A stretch of 7,231 nt of DNA from Porticoccaceae bacterium (GTDB lineage: Bacteria > Pseudomonadota > Gammaproteobacteria > Pseudomonadales > Porticoccaceae). The notes below the pieces were generated by a model that was not told the DNA's origin, did no database searches, and saw only the letters and a program-made list of their open reading frames with translations. The DNA lies in the NCBI GenBank assembly GCA_002591625.1, contig PCDB01000050.1:10119-17349 (forward strand), given 5' to 3'. Shown here one piece after another: positions 6,971 through 7,231 of the stretch (position 1 is its first letter; each line of letters begins with the position of its first letter). The position numbers and the translations under genes are program-made.

Positions 6971-7231
6971 TCACAAGCAACCTTCAACAAATTCCACCAA
7001 TTGTGCCTTTGAGAGCGCTCCTACTTTAGTGGCTTCGATATTGCCATTTTTAAAAATTAATAGGGTAGGTATCCCTCGCACATTGAATTTTACTGATGTC
7101 TCTGGATTGCTATCAACATCCATTTTGCAGACCTTTATCTTGCCAGCATATTCTTCAGAGATTTCGTCGACTAAGGGAGCAATCATTTTACAGGGACCGC
7201 ACCAAGCGGCCCAAAAATCAACTAGAGCAGG
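6971..7231 (-). CDS. trxA: Thioredoxin (partial, N-terminus beyond right edge)
   Basis: General dithiol-disulfide oxidoreductase of the cytoplasm, kept reduced by thioredoxin reductase. The frame is open from the window edge at 7231, giving 86 visible residues; about 21 N-terminal residues are missing when aligned with the roughly 108-residue E. coli protein. The visible part starts [15 protein letters not shown] with the redox-active WCGPC motif. The cis-proline loop [12 protein letters not shown] and the conserved [10 protein letters not shown] tail follow. These match thioredoxin 1 rather than a thioredoxin-like periplasmic protein, since no signal peptide or fused domain is visible. The internal ATG at 7186 lies just after WCGPCK and is not the true start. 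It stands 203 bases upstream of rho on the same strand, the familiar trxA-rho neighbourhood. Confidence 0.97.
   Translation of the reverse strand, partial: PALVDFWAAWCGPCKMIAPLVDEISEEYAGKIKVCKMDVDSNPETSVKFNVRGIPTLLIFKNGNIEATKVGALSKAQLVEFVEGCL

Noticed and set aside
7103..7186. Thioredoxin start at the internal ATG (7186)
   Set aside because: The frame continues upstream through WCGPCK to the window edge, so the gene is simply cut by the edge.
1..7231. CRISPR array, tRNA, rRNA, insertion sequence or phage genes
   Set aside because: No spaced direct repeats, RNA-gene signatures, transposase-like frames or terminal inverted repeats were seen; nearly all bases are covered by ordinary protein genes on one strand.

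Overview
The window reads as a chromosomal segment of a gammaproteobacterium of moderate GC content. The best evidence is the order thioredoxin (trxA), rho, ubiD, an arrangement I recall from Pseudomonas-type genomes. Rho and UbiD also match their Escherichia coli counterparts closely: Rho has the same length (419 residues) and the same residue numbers for its key sites, and UbiD is offset by a constant three residues. A marine or otherwise free-living relative is plausible, but the sequence alone does not fix the genus.

Every gene lies on the minus strand, so transcription runs from right to left. At the right edge is the C-terminal part of thioredoxin (start outside the window). A 203-base gap follows, holding a candidate rho promoter and leader. 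Then come rho, ubiD (54 bases later) and an MFS transporter of the LplT/Aas type (15 bases after ubiD). Rho, ubiD and the MFS gene are close enough to be one transcript. After a 166-base gap with candidate -10 boxes comes a two-gene RND efflux unit: a periplasmic adaptor, then the inner-membrane RND permease. Their coding regions overlap by ATGA, and the permease runs off the left edge with 405 residues visible. The gene calls leave no gap longer than 203 bases.

Functionally this is mostly core biology. Thioredoxin reduces disulfides, Rho ends transcription, and UbiD decarboxylates the ubiquinone precursor with the prenylated FMN made by UbiX (not in this window). The MFS protein is probably a lysophospholipid or lipid-related carrier, and the last two genes form a tripartite-type efflux pump lacking a visible outer-membrane partner or regulator.

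I do not see a new defence, mobile or RNA system. The items worth a second look are small: weak or absent Shine-Dalgarno sequences at the gene starts, two short upstream reading frames that end by ATGA exactly on the rho and ubiD start codons, a hairpin between rho and ubiD that holds the only strong GGAGG seen at a gene junction, and a stand-alone MFS protein that looks like the transporter half of a fused acyltransferase protein.
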